From positions 1 through 44,509 of the forward strand of contig DAOMNN010000024.1 of assembly GCA_035443825.1 (NCBI GenBank): DNA of 44,509 nucleotides, written 5' to 3'. Numbering within the stretch: the stretch's first letter is position 1; each line of letters opens with the position of its first letter. Source of the DNA: DAOMNN01 sp035443825. Its GTDB lineage: Bacteria; Pseudomonadota; Gammaproteobacteria; Burkholderiales; Rhodocyclaceae. The notes beneath the pieces were generated by a model. That model had not been told where the DNA came from, made no database searches, and worked only from the letters and a program-made list of their open reading frames with translations. This document shows positions 24,698 to 34,116 of the stretch, piece after piece. The position numbers were made by a program, and so were the translations under genes.

Positions 24698-26281
24698 TCA
24701 GTCCAGCACCCGGCGGACGAAATCCGGAACCGCGACGAGCAGGCTCGCACGACCCGTCACCGACGCACCGCCGTCCGCGACCGACGCAACCACGCTCAGC
24801 CGACCGGTATTTCCGCCCGACATGAAGCGCTTCGGATTCGGTCCTGCATCGCCCGGCGTGAACACCCCGTTCGTGTCGATGCTTCCGGCGAACAGGTGAT
24901 CCTCGCTTTCGCGCGCGACGTCGTCGGCCGGCTCGACCGACCATGTGACCGGCACGAACCCGAGTCGCAATTCGTCCTTACCATCCGGAGTGCTCGCATA
25001 CGCGATCGCACGGTAGGTGACGCGGACCTTCTCCATCTGGCTGTCGCCGGGTCCGCCGACACGCGCCACCGCATTCTCGGGCGAAACCTCGACTCGGGCG
25101 ATCCGATCGTATACCGCAAGCAGACCGACGCCGCGCGCTGCGCCCACGGCGACATCACGCGCACCGACGCTGCCCGTGGCTTCCACCCGGACCGTTATCC
25201 GGTCGGCGTTGCGGGACACTTCTTCGAGCACCCTCACCCCGTCGCCGAACGAAACCGGCCCGTCGAGCCGGCTGCCCACGATGGTGACCGTGCCGGTTTC
25301 ACCGATGCGCAGATGCGAGGGCATCAATGCGTGGACTCGGCTGTCCGGGCCTTCCTTGACGACTTGCAGCGGTGCGCCGATCTCGCGTGCATCACGCATG
25401 AACAGCCGGCCGCTCATCGCGCTTCCGTCCGTTGCGGCCGCCATGACCTGGCGTGTTCGCAATCCCCCCAGATTCAGATCTCCGCGCCACTCGTAGCCGG
25501 TATACAAGGTGGCATTTCCCTCGCCCCGAAGCGGAGTGCCATCTGCATACTGGCCCTCGACACTCAGGGTGAAGTGATCCCGTGCGGTTTCGGATGCGCT
25601 CATGCGCGCATCGAATTCGCCCTTGCCGGGCATGTAGCCAAGCATTCGCCATTGGCCTGCGAGAGCGGGCTTCGGCGCAAGCTGCCAGTCGCGCCAGGCA
25701 TCGCTGTCGAGCGGGAAGTCAGCTGCCAGCTGCGGCACGGTCTCGGTCAGCGCCAGGTGCATCCATGGACGATCTCGCGACAGCGCATGGAGTTCGATCG
25801 GCGGATACTGACCCATGTGGAAGTGAACGAGCAGTCTCCACTCTTCCTCGTTGCGCCGCTGCAGTCCGAAACGTGCGCCGGAGTGACAGCGCGCGCACAT
25901 TTCGACATATGGCTCCGGAGTCACCTCGACGATGTTGGTGTCCTGCTCCAGCAGATAGCGATAGGGAGCAGACTCTGCCGGTGCCAGACCCTGGGTGTCG
26001 GCGAGGTGCTTGATGAGTGCCCGCTTCTCGGCAAGCGGCAGCTTCACGGCGCGCAGGTGTTCCATCCGGTTCAGTGTCATGTGCCAGCCCTCGGGCGTCT
26101 TGCGCTGCGCACTGATCCGGGAGAAGGCCGTACCCGCACCCTCCTCGGAATGGCATGCGATGCAGTAGGTCCGGAGGATCTCCTTACCTTCGGGATCGGC
26201 TGCAATGACTGGCGTAATCATGAGGCTCGCGAGTGCCATCACACCCGTCTGCAAGATCGCACGGATAGCGTTGTCGTTCAT
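24698..26281 (-). CDS. qhpA: QHNDH alpha subunit, diheme cytochrome c
   Basis: The alpha subunit takes electrons from CTQ and passes them to external cytochrome c or azurin. The 527-residue precursor has a Sec signal peptide (about 1-28) and two heme c motifs, C40-I-A-C43-H44 and C129-A-R-C132-H133, in the N-terminal cytochrome domain. Immunoglobulin-like beta domains fill the rest, seen as beta-rich stretches such as MRIGETGTVTIVG-type segments and VTWSVEPADD. ATG 26281 is 11 bases from GAGGAG; a longer frame to 26314 adds no recognisable residues. It heads the qhp operon, divergent from the response regulator, with a shared 224-bp control region. Confidence 0.92.
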   Translation of the reverse strand: MNDNAIRAILQTGVMALASLMITPVIAADPEGKEILRTYCIACHSEEGAGTAFSRISAQRKTPEGWHMTLNRMEHLRAVKLPLAEKRALIKHLADTQGLAPAESAPYRYLLEQDTNIVEVTPEPYVEMCARCHSGARFGLQRRNEEEWRLLVHFHMGQYPPIELHALSRDRPWMHLALTETVPQLAADFPLDSDAWRDWQLAPKPALAGQWRMLGYMPGKGEFDARMSASETARDHFTLSVEGQYADGTPLRGEGNATLYTGYEWRGDLNLGGLRTRQVMAAATDGSAMSGRLFMRDAREIGAPLQVVKEGPDSRVHALMPSHLRIGETGTVTIVGSRLDGPVSFGDGVRVLEEVSRNADRITVRVEATGSVGARDVAVGAARGVGLLAVYDRIARVEVSPENAVARVGGPGDSQMEKVRVTYRAIAYASTPDGKDELRLGFVPVTWSVEPADDVARESEDHLFAGSIDTNGVFTPGDAGPNPKRFMSGGNTGRLSVVASVADGGASVTGRASLLVAVPDFVRRVLD

Positions 26282-26405
26282 CAATGCCGTCACTCCTCGC
26301 TGTGGCTGCAGCACCTGTCGGCCTGCGTTGTGGCCGCAGGATCGCCGCGTATCCGCCGGTTGCCTGATCCCGAAAATTTACAAGGAAGGGGTGAACGAAC
26401 TTCAG

Positions 26406-26436
26406 GCCAATTGTGCTAAGTTGTATTCGCTTGTAA
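26406..26436 (-). promoter_or_regulatory. 31-bp shared element upstream of qhpA (OmpR-type box)
   Basis: On the minus strand this reads TTACAAG-N4-TACAACT-N4-ACA-N-TTGGC and ends 124 bp before the qhpA start. On the plus strand it shows three TTGT(A/G) repeats starting at 26411, 26421 and 26431, a 10-bp period usual for OmpR-family response regulators. The same element, 23 of 31 bases identical, lies at 33912-33942 ahead of the DUF1329 gene. A half copy, TTACAAG, is at 26379-26385 on the plus strand, facing the response-regulator gene. Likely bound by the adjacent regulator. Confidence 0.65.
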
Positions 26437-26505
26437 CAAGCCGGTCACACCCGATTGCCCGGCTTTTCGCGTTGTTTCCGTCCAATTCGGCGTTTCCTGG
26501 AAGAC

Positions 26506-27249
26506 ATGATGACGACAGCCTCGCAGCGTCCGCCGCACATCATGATCGTCGAAGACGATATCGCTTCCCGCTCGCTTCTGGTCAGCTATTTCCGCAAGGA
26601 AGGTTACCGCATCAGCGAATCCGGACGGGCCGACGACCTCATGCAGCGCGTCGAACGCGAGGGCATCGACCTCATCCTGCTGGACATCAACCTGCCCGGC
26701 AAGGACGGTCTGACCCTGACCCGGGAATTGCGTGCAGCATCACGTGTCGGGATCATCCTGGTGACGTCGAAGGGCGACGAGATCGACCGAATCGTAGGAC
26801 TTGAACTTGGCGCCGACGACTATGTCACCAAGCCCTTCAATCCGCGGGAGTTGCTGGTGCGCGCCAAGAACCTGCTGTGGCGAGTGTCCGAGTCGCGCCA
26901 GGCGGGCCATCAGACGGCGGCCAACGGCACGTGGCATTTCAACGGGTGGACCCTCGATGCGCACAAGCGGCACCTGCTGGGTCCCCAGGGGCAGTGCGAA
27001 CGTCTGCCTCAGGGTGAATTCAAGCTCCTCCATACGCTGGTGACACGGGCCGGCCAGGTTCTCTCGCGCGATCAGCTGATGGACGCCATTCACGACCGGG
27101 AGTGGACCCCCAACGACCGCTCCATCGATGTCCTCGTCGGGCGGCTGCGCCGCAAGCTGAACGACAACCCGTCTGCGCCCGAGCTGATTCTGACCGCCCA
27201 CGGGGCAGGCTACGTATTCGCCGCCACGGTCGATACGGGCAATGGCTGA
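26506..27249 (+). CDS. OmpR-family response regulator
   Basis: A DNA-binding response regulator of 247 residues. The receiver domain (about 11-125) has the acidic pair in IVEDD (15-19), phospho-acceptor D60 (LILLDINLPG) and K109 (DDYVTKPF). The C-terminal winged helix (about 140-240) ends RSIDVLVGRLRRKL, then HGAGYVF, as in OmpR/PhoB proteins. The receiver's start resembles ArcA/TorR types. ATG 26506 and ATG 26509 are both possible; GGAAG lies just ahead. The stop overlaps the kinase gene by 8 bp, so the pair is translationally coupled. The regulator gene is divergent from qhpA and is the best candidate to bind the 10-bp repeats between them. Confidence 0.93.
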   Translation: MMTTASQRPPHIMIVEDDIASRSLLVSYFRKEGYRISESGRADDLMQRVEREGIDLILLDINLPGKDGLTLTRELRAASRVGIILVTSKGDEIDRIVGLELGADDYVTKPFNPRELLVRAKNLLWRVSESRQAGHQTAANGTWHFNGWTLDAHKRHLLGPQGQCERLPQGEFKLLHTLVTRAGQVLSRDQLMDAIHDREWTPNDRSIDVLVGRLRRKLNDNPSAPELILTAHGAGYVFAATVDTGNG

Positions 27250-30200
27250 GACGGAAGCATTTCGCATCTTCGAACCGCTGCACCGGGGCCGCAGTTGTTC
27301 CGTCAGTCGCGCCCAGGCCACCGGCGCTGACACCCCGGTCATTGTCAAGCAGTACCTGCGCAGACTGTGTTCAGAGCACGATCTGAACCGACTCCGACAC
27401 GAGTACGAAATACTCCACGGTATGGACATGCCCGGGGTCCCGCATGTGCTCGAGTGGGTCGATCTCGAAGCCGGCCCGGCGATCGTGTTCGCCGATCACC
27501 CGGCACGCCCGTTGCGCGAGCACGTCGCGCACGTCGTGCGACGGCCGTGGCACGCATGGCTCGACTTCGCGATCCGGCTCGCGCACGTCGTCGCCAGCCT
27601 TCACGAAGCGCGTATTACGCACAAGCAGCTCAACCCGGATCACCTGCTCATCGACCCGGCTACCGATGAGCCGCTGATCATCGATTTCTCGCTCGCCTCG
27701 CGACTCACCCGTGAGCAGGCGAACTGGGACACGCCACAGCTCGAACTCCCTCACCTTCCGTACATTGCGCCCGAGCAGACCGGACGCATCAACCGCGCCA
27801 TCGACTATCGAACCGATTTCTACAGCCTCGGCTGCATCTTGTACGAGCTGTTCACGGGCCGGCCGCCCTTTTCCGGCGAGGATCCACTCGCACTCGTCCA
27901 CAGCCACATCGCAAAGGCGCCCACGCCACCTCACCTGGTCAATACGGATTTGCCCGAGACGGTATCGGCGATCGTGCTCAAGCTGCTCGCAAAGGATGCG
28001 GCAGGACGTTACCAGTCCGCCATCGGCTTCGCCCGTGATCTGGAACGCTGCCGGGCGCAATGGCAGCAGCATAAAGCGGTAGGTCACTTCGACATCGGCG
28101 CCCACGACACCTGTGCACGCTTCGAGATCCTGCACAAGCTTTATGGGCGCGAGGACCTGCTGCGCGACCTCATGACCGGTTACGATCGATGCGCCGCGGG
28201 CGGCCAGATGCTGCTCCTGATCAGCGGTCATACCGGCGTCGGCAAGTCCAGCCTGGTACATGCGCTGCGCGAATACGCCGAACGCAGCGGCGGGCGCTTC
28301 AGCAGCGGCAAGTTCGATCAGTTTCGACGCGATCGGCCGTATTTCGCGGTGATTCAGGCGCTTCAGGGATTGGTCAAGGGACTCATTGCCGACTCCGAGG
28401 AGCGGATTGCGCTGTGGCGGCAGCGTCTGCTCAAGCGGCTTGGCAACAGTATTGGCGCACTGCTGAAGCTGATCCCGGATCTTCAACATATCGTCGAACC
28501 GGCAGAGTCGGTGATCACGCCGGTCGCGCTCGACGAGCAAAGCCGCTTTCGCCTCTTCAGCCAGTTCCTGAGCGTACTGACCGATCCGGACCAACCTCTG
28601 GTGCTGTTTCTCGACGACCTGCAGTGGGCCGACCTCGCCTCCCTGCAGTTGCTCGAATCGCTCGCGCGCACCCCCTGTTTGCCCGGCCTGCTGCTGATCG
28701 GCAGTTATCGCGACGACGAACTGCACGCGGATCACCCGCTGACACCCACGCTGGAGCGGCTTCGCGCCTCCCCGATCGCGTTGCGCGAGCAACGCATCCA
28801 GCCCCTGCTGCTGCGCCAGGTCAACCAACTACTGGCCGACACGCTGCGCCGCACCGAACGCGAAACCCACGAACTGGCGGTGATCTGCCACCAGAAGACA
28901 CAGGGCAATCCCTTCTTTCTCAGCCAGTTCCTGCAATCGCTCTACGAGGTCGGCCTGATCCGCTTCCGTTCCGACCGCTGGCAGTGGGATGAAACCGCGA
29001 TACGCAATCGCGAACTCGCCGACAACGTCGTGTCCCTGATGGTCGGAAAGATTCGGCGCCTGCCTCCGCGCACCCAGAAGGTCCTGCCGCTGGCGGCCTG
29101 CATTGGTGGTGTGTTCGACCTGCGTACGCTTGCGGTGGTCAATCGCGCCAGCGCGCACAGCACCGTCGGTGACCTGTGGCCTGCCCTGACGGAAGGGCTG
29201 ATCGTGCCGCTCGACGACAGTTATCGGCTGCTCGAGCAGTTCGACGCCGATCAGACGCGCTATCGCTTCGTACACGACCGCATCCAGCAGGCGGCCTACT
29301 CACTGATCGACGAGCACGCATTCAAGGCGCTGCATCTGCTCATAGGCGAGCAGATGCTGCAGCGCCTGGATCCGGACGAGGTCGACCAGCGCGTGTTCGA
29401 GATCGCCAATCACCTCAATCTCGCTGGTGAACTCGTCGGATCGGACCCGATGCGACTGCAGCTCGCGGAACTGAACCTCAAGGCGGGTAAGCGTGCCAAA
29501 GAGTCCGCCGCTTTCGATTCGGCACTCGACTATCTGCGCACCGGGCTAGCGCTGCTGCCCGAGGACTGCTGGGAGCGCTGCTACGCCCTCGCGCTCGACC
29601 TGCATCTCGCCGCAACCGAAGCGGCCAACATCAAGATGGATTTCGCGTTGATGGACGGCCTGCTCCGGACCATCGACGAACAGGCTCACACCCTTCTGGA
29701 GAAGGTGCGCACCTACGAGATCCGGATCCAGTCCGAGGTATCGCGCAATCGCTTTCCACAGGCCCTGAGCACGGCCATCCGGGTGCTGTCGCTGCTCGGT
29801 GTCGTGCTTCCCGAGAATCCAAATCGCTTGCAGATCTGGCTGGGCCTGCTCCGCACCCGTTTGTTGCTGCGCCGCGTGCCCGGTGATCGCATTGTGAATG
29901 TCGGGCCGATGACCGAACCCCGCGCCCTGGCTGCACTGCCAATCCTTGTCAGCCTGTTCGGCGTCGTCAAGTTCTCCAGTTCGGCCCTGCGCCCGTTGGT
30001 GATGGCACGCCAGGTCGAACTGACCGTCCGGCACGGTCTGACCGACTATTCGGCTACCGCGTTTGCTGGCTACGGGGGGGTGTTGTGCGGTCAGCTCGAT
30101 GCCATCGACGAAGGGTACCGCATTGGTCGACTCGGCCTGACGATTGACGAACGTCACCCATCCCCGAGCACGCGTCACAAGACCCTGACACTTTTCAACT

Positions 30201-33200
30201 CCTACGTTCGCCATTACAAGGAGCCTTTGCACCGAAGCCTCGACGGCCTGATGGATGCGCATCGTCTGGCCCTCGATTGCGGTGACATGGAGTACGCCGC
30301 CTACAGCATTGCCGCCCGCATCCAGTACGCATTCCCGCTCAGCACCAACCTCGCCGAACTCCAGACGCACATCAGCAAGCACGTGGCCCAGTTGCGCGAA
30401 TCGGGCCAGAAGCAGTCACTGCAATATTCGGTCATGACCCTGCAGACCGTCGCGAACCTGCGCGGACAATGCGCCGACCCGGTTCGCCTGGACGGGGATT
30501 TCTACACGGAAGACCAAATGCTTGCCGAGCACCGGCGAGAGAATCACCGCACAGCCATCTGTGTTCACCATTTCCACAAGGCTCTGCTGTGCTTGATATT
30601 CGGAAAGCACGGCGCGGCAGCCGAACAATGCGAGCTCGGGATCGCTTACCTTCCCTACGTTTCAGGAACCGCGGTTCCGTCCTGGTTCTACAGCCTTCAC
30701 GCACTGGCGCTGCTCGCCGATTTTTCCGCCTTCGACAAGTCCCGGCAACGCGCGTGCCTCGCGAAGGTACGCTGGATCCTGAAGAGGATCCGCTTCTGGG
30801 CGCGCCATTGCCCTGAGAACAATGATCATCGCCTGCTGCTGATCGAAGCGGAGTTGCTGCGTGTGCGCAACCGCAACGCTGCCGCAGTCGACTTCTACGA
30901 GCGTTCGATCAGGCTGGCCGAGCGCAGTGGTTTCATGCTTGAAGCGGCAATGGCCTGCGAACTGGCCGGGCGCAGCCACCTCCAGGCCGGGCATGCGGTC
31001 CTCGCGCGGAGCTATCTTTGCGAAGCCTATCGTCGTTTCCGCACCTGGGGGGCGAGCGCCAAACTCGATCAGATGCAGGGCCTCTATGAGACCTACCTGG
31101 ATGGTATCCCGCCGGGAACGGAGCGACAGGCACCCGCCGACGAAGCAGGGCGCCCGGGCACCGCGGCGCTGAGCAACCAGGCCTTCGACATCACATCGGT
31201 GATCAAGGCTTCCCACGCGATCTCCGACGAAATCGTCCTCGACCGTCTTCTCGGGCAGCTGATGCGTCTGGCACTCACCAACGCCGGAGCCCAACGCGCG
31301 ATCATGATCCTCAATCGGCAGGGCCGGCTCTATATCGAGGCCGAAGCGGGCGTAGACGAAGCGCCGCCCGTGTTCTCTTCGTTCAGGCTCGAGGACGGCC
31401 AGCACCATCTGCCGGTGAGTATCGTCAACTACGTGGCACGGACCAAGGAGACAGTCGTTGTCGACGACGCGCCCGAACAGCAGCTCTTCCGCCACGACAA
31501 GTACGTCCGAACGAATCAGCCGCGATCCTTGCTGTGCATGCCCATCCTCTATCACGGGGACCTGACCGCAGTGCTTTACCTCGAGCACGCCGAGAGTTCG
31601 AGCATCTTCGACCAGACGCGACTCGAGACGCTCAAGATTCTTGCTGCCCAGGCCGCGATCTCGATCGAGAACGCGAAGCTCTATCTTGACCTGCAGCAGT
31701 CGGAGGGCGAGTACCGCTCGCTCTTCGAGAACGCCATCGAGGGGATCTTCCGCGTCAGTCCCGAGGGTCGTTTCATTTCGGCCAATCCGGCCCTGGCCCG
31801 ATTGCTCGGCTACACCTCATGTGAGGATTTTCTCGAGTCGGTGACCGACGTTTCGCGGCAGTGCTTCATCGACCAGGACGATCTTCGCCGCTTTCTGGGT
31901 ACGCTGCACATGCGCAACCGCGTGGTGGGTTTCGAGACGCGCTGGCAACGTCTCGGTGGCGACCCGATATACGTATCGATTTCGGCTCGGCGCGTCCTCG
32001 ACCAGAACCAGTCGCTGCTTTTCTACGAGGGATCGCTGACCGACATCAGCGAGCGCAAGGCGAAGGAGCACGCCGAGATTGCGCGCGAGAAGGCCGAAGC
32101 AGCGAGCGAAGCAAAGAGCAACTTCCTGGCGACGATGAGTCACGAGATCCGGACACCACTCAACGGTATTCTCGGCATGGCACAGGTCCTGATGCGCTCC
32201 GAGCTTCCGCACCTCCAGAAGAAGCAGGTGGGCGCAATCTACCAGTCAGGCCGCTCGCTGCTCTCGATACTCAACGACGTTCTTGATTTCACCAAGATCG
32301 AAGCAGGCCAGGTCAGGCTTGATATCGCCCCCTTCTCCCCGGCAGAGGTCGTGGACGACCTGACCCCGATGCTGCGCTCGATGGCTTTGAAGCAGGGCCT
32401 CCGATTCATCGTTTTCAATGATCCGGACCTGCCGCCGTGCGTGCTCGGCGATCGCCGCGCGCTCAGTCAGATCCTGATGAACCTGGCCACCAACGCGCTC
32501 AAGTTTACCCACACCGGGTTCGTGGCCATGCGCGTTCGGGTTCAGGAGCGCATCGAAGACAAGATCTGCGTGCGCTTCGAAGTCGAGGACACCGGGATCG
32601 GCATTCCCGAAAACGCGCACGACCGGATATTCGAACACTTCAGCCAGGCAGACAGTTCGATCACGCGTCGCTACGGTGGCACCGGACTGGGGCTGTCGAT
32701 CTGCCGCCGACTGGTCGCACTGCATCAGGGCCGGATCGACTTCTCGAGCACCCCGGGCGAAGGCAGCCTGTTCTGGTTCGAGCTCACCTATCCTGAAGCG
32801 CACGGCGAGATTCCAGAGAGTGACCTGGTCCGGCTGAGATCGCGCTCGCTCGAGATCCTGCTGGTCGAAGATACGCAGATCAACCAGGAGGTCACGCGAG
32901 GGCTCCTGGAAACCGAAGGGCATGTGGTCGCGATTGCAGACGATGGCTACACGGCCTTGTCGATGCACAACGATCACGACTATGACCTGATCCTGATGGA
33001 TATCCACCTTCCGGGCATGGACGGGCTCGAAACCGTGCGTCGCATGCGTGCGCACCCCGACCCTGCCAGGGCGGNNNNNNNNNNNNNNNNNNNNNNNNNN
33101 NNNNNNNNNNNNNNNNNNNNNNNNNNNNNNNNNNNNNNNNNNNNNNNNNNNNNNNNNNNNNNNNNNNNNNNNNNGACGGGCTCGAAACCGTGCGTCGCAT

Positions 33201-33792
33201 GCGTGCGCACCCCGACCCTGCCAGGGCGGGCGTGCGCATCGTCGCACTTACGGCCTCGATCGCCGCCCACGAGGTGCAAAATTACCTCGAAGCCGGCATC
33301 GACGCCGTGGTCGGCAAACCCGTTCAGTTCGACGAGCTGTGTCGCGCCTTGCTGCAACCGGTTGTTCCCCAGCCGCCCGAGCACGACGCCACGGACGGTT
33401 CGCACGGGTTGCTGCGCACGGATCTGCTCGTACAGCACCGCGAACTGCTCGGGGCACAGCAGTTCTCGGCCTTGGTAGACACGCTGACCACGCAGTGCTT
33501 CAGCCTGCTCGACGAGTTCGAGTCGGATGCCGTTCGTGGTGATGTCCAGGAGCAGGCGCGGATACTGCACAAGCTCGCAGGCGCATGCAGCAATTTCGGT
33601 CTTCAGGCAGGCGCTGCGGAATGTCTCCGCCTCGAGTACGCCGCCCGGCAAGGCAACCCATGCGGCGAGCCCGGCACGCTGCGGGATCTCATCACCCAAA
33701 GCCTGCAACGACTTGCCGCGTTTCGCCCCGGCGATCCCACTTCTCAAGGTGTTGATTCTCGCTATCGGCCGGAACTGACCGATCTTGCCTGA
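27242..33792 (+). CDS. Giant pseudokinase/AAA ATPase/GAF-PAS hybrid histidine kinase with HPt
   Basis: If the assembly gap is closed through its 55-bp overlap, the frame is continuous and encodes 2131 residues. Order: Ser/Thr-kinase-like domain (about 10-270), AAA ATPase with Walker A GHTGVGKS (329-336) and FLDDLQWAD, helical repeats (about 600-1280), GAF (about 1320-1480), PAS (about 1486-1606), HisKA with H1634 (MSHEIRTPLNG), HATPase with DTGIGI and GGTGLGLS, receiver with D1920, and HPt with H2058 (LHKLAGACSNFGL). This is the architecture of HstK-like sensors. The kinase-like domain keeps K36 but has HKQ (127-129) for HRD and DFS (148-150) for DFG, so it is probably a pseudokinase. No membrane segment is visible, so sensing is cytoplasmic. 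Expected relay: H1634, D1920, H2058, then D60 of the upstream regulator. Confidence 0.88.
33020..33229 (+). repeat. Identical 55-bp ends flanking the N gap
   Basis: Bases 33020-33074 and 33175-33229 are identical over 55 bases and flank the run of N. Both encode the same receiver segment (DGLETVRRMRAHPDPARA). Deleting one copy plus the N run restores one reading frame and a normal-length receiver domain, so these are the overlapping ends of two contigs rather than a biological repeat. Confidence 0.9.
33075..33174. other. 100-N assembly gap
   Basis: Exactly 100 unknown bases inside the receiver domain of the hybrid kinase. The round number and the identical flanks show a scaffolding placeholder with no missing sequence implied. 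Reading straight through it puts the downstream part out of frame. Confidence 0.97.
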
Positions 33793-33911
33793 GCGATAAT
33801 TCGCACATCCCCGAGCAGCAGGTGCATTACGCGCTGCCGCCGTGCCGCGCGGCAACGCCCGACCCCCGTTCGCGTACTAGCCTGCGTTTGGGCCGAACTG
33901 TGTCAAACGTA

Positions 33912-33942
33912 TTACAAGTTTGTACAACTCCGAACATTTGGC
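33912..33942 (+). promoter_or_regulatory. 31-bp shared element upstream of DUF1329 gene (OmpR-type box)
   Basis: The 324-bp stretch 33793-34116 has no gene. It contains TTACAAG-N4-TACAACT-N4-ACA-N-TTGGC, matching the element ahead of qhpA at 23 of 31 bases and in the same orientation relative to the downstream gene. Repeats at 33913, 33923 and 33933 keep the 10-bp period, with a further CACAT at 33942. It ends 174 bp before the GTG start. The TTGGC may be part of a -35 region, but I see no good -10. Confidence 0.65.
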
Positions 33943-34116
33943 ACATAGCTGGTTTACACGCGGCCAATAGCCTTCGCATGTCTGGAGACCGGGCGTGCCC
34001 GCCGCGCTGCGCAGGGCCGCACACTGCGTACGTCTCCCGCACCGAGCATGGATTCGGCCCGTAACGCCGTGGAGCATCCGCAGCGCAAACCATATCAAGA
34101 CGCGAGGAGACGAGAC

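Noticed and set aside
24395..26419. 674-residue open frame on the plus strand
   Set aside because: Antisense to qhpD and qhpA, both of which have clear cofactor motifs.
33020..33229. Tandem duplication within the receiver domain
   Set aside because: The copies are exactly 55 bases and surround 100 N; contig-end overlap explains them better.
33075..33478. Kinase ending at 33478 by reading through the N run
   Set aside because: The frame after the gap gives no receiver or HPt sequence; the correct frame continues to 33792.
33938..33952. Sigma-54 promoter (TTGGCAC...) ahead of DUF1329
   Set aside because: The -24-like GG is present, but the matching -12 GC at the right distance is missing.
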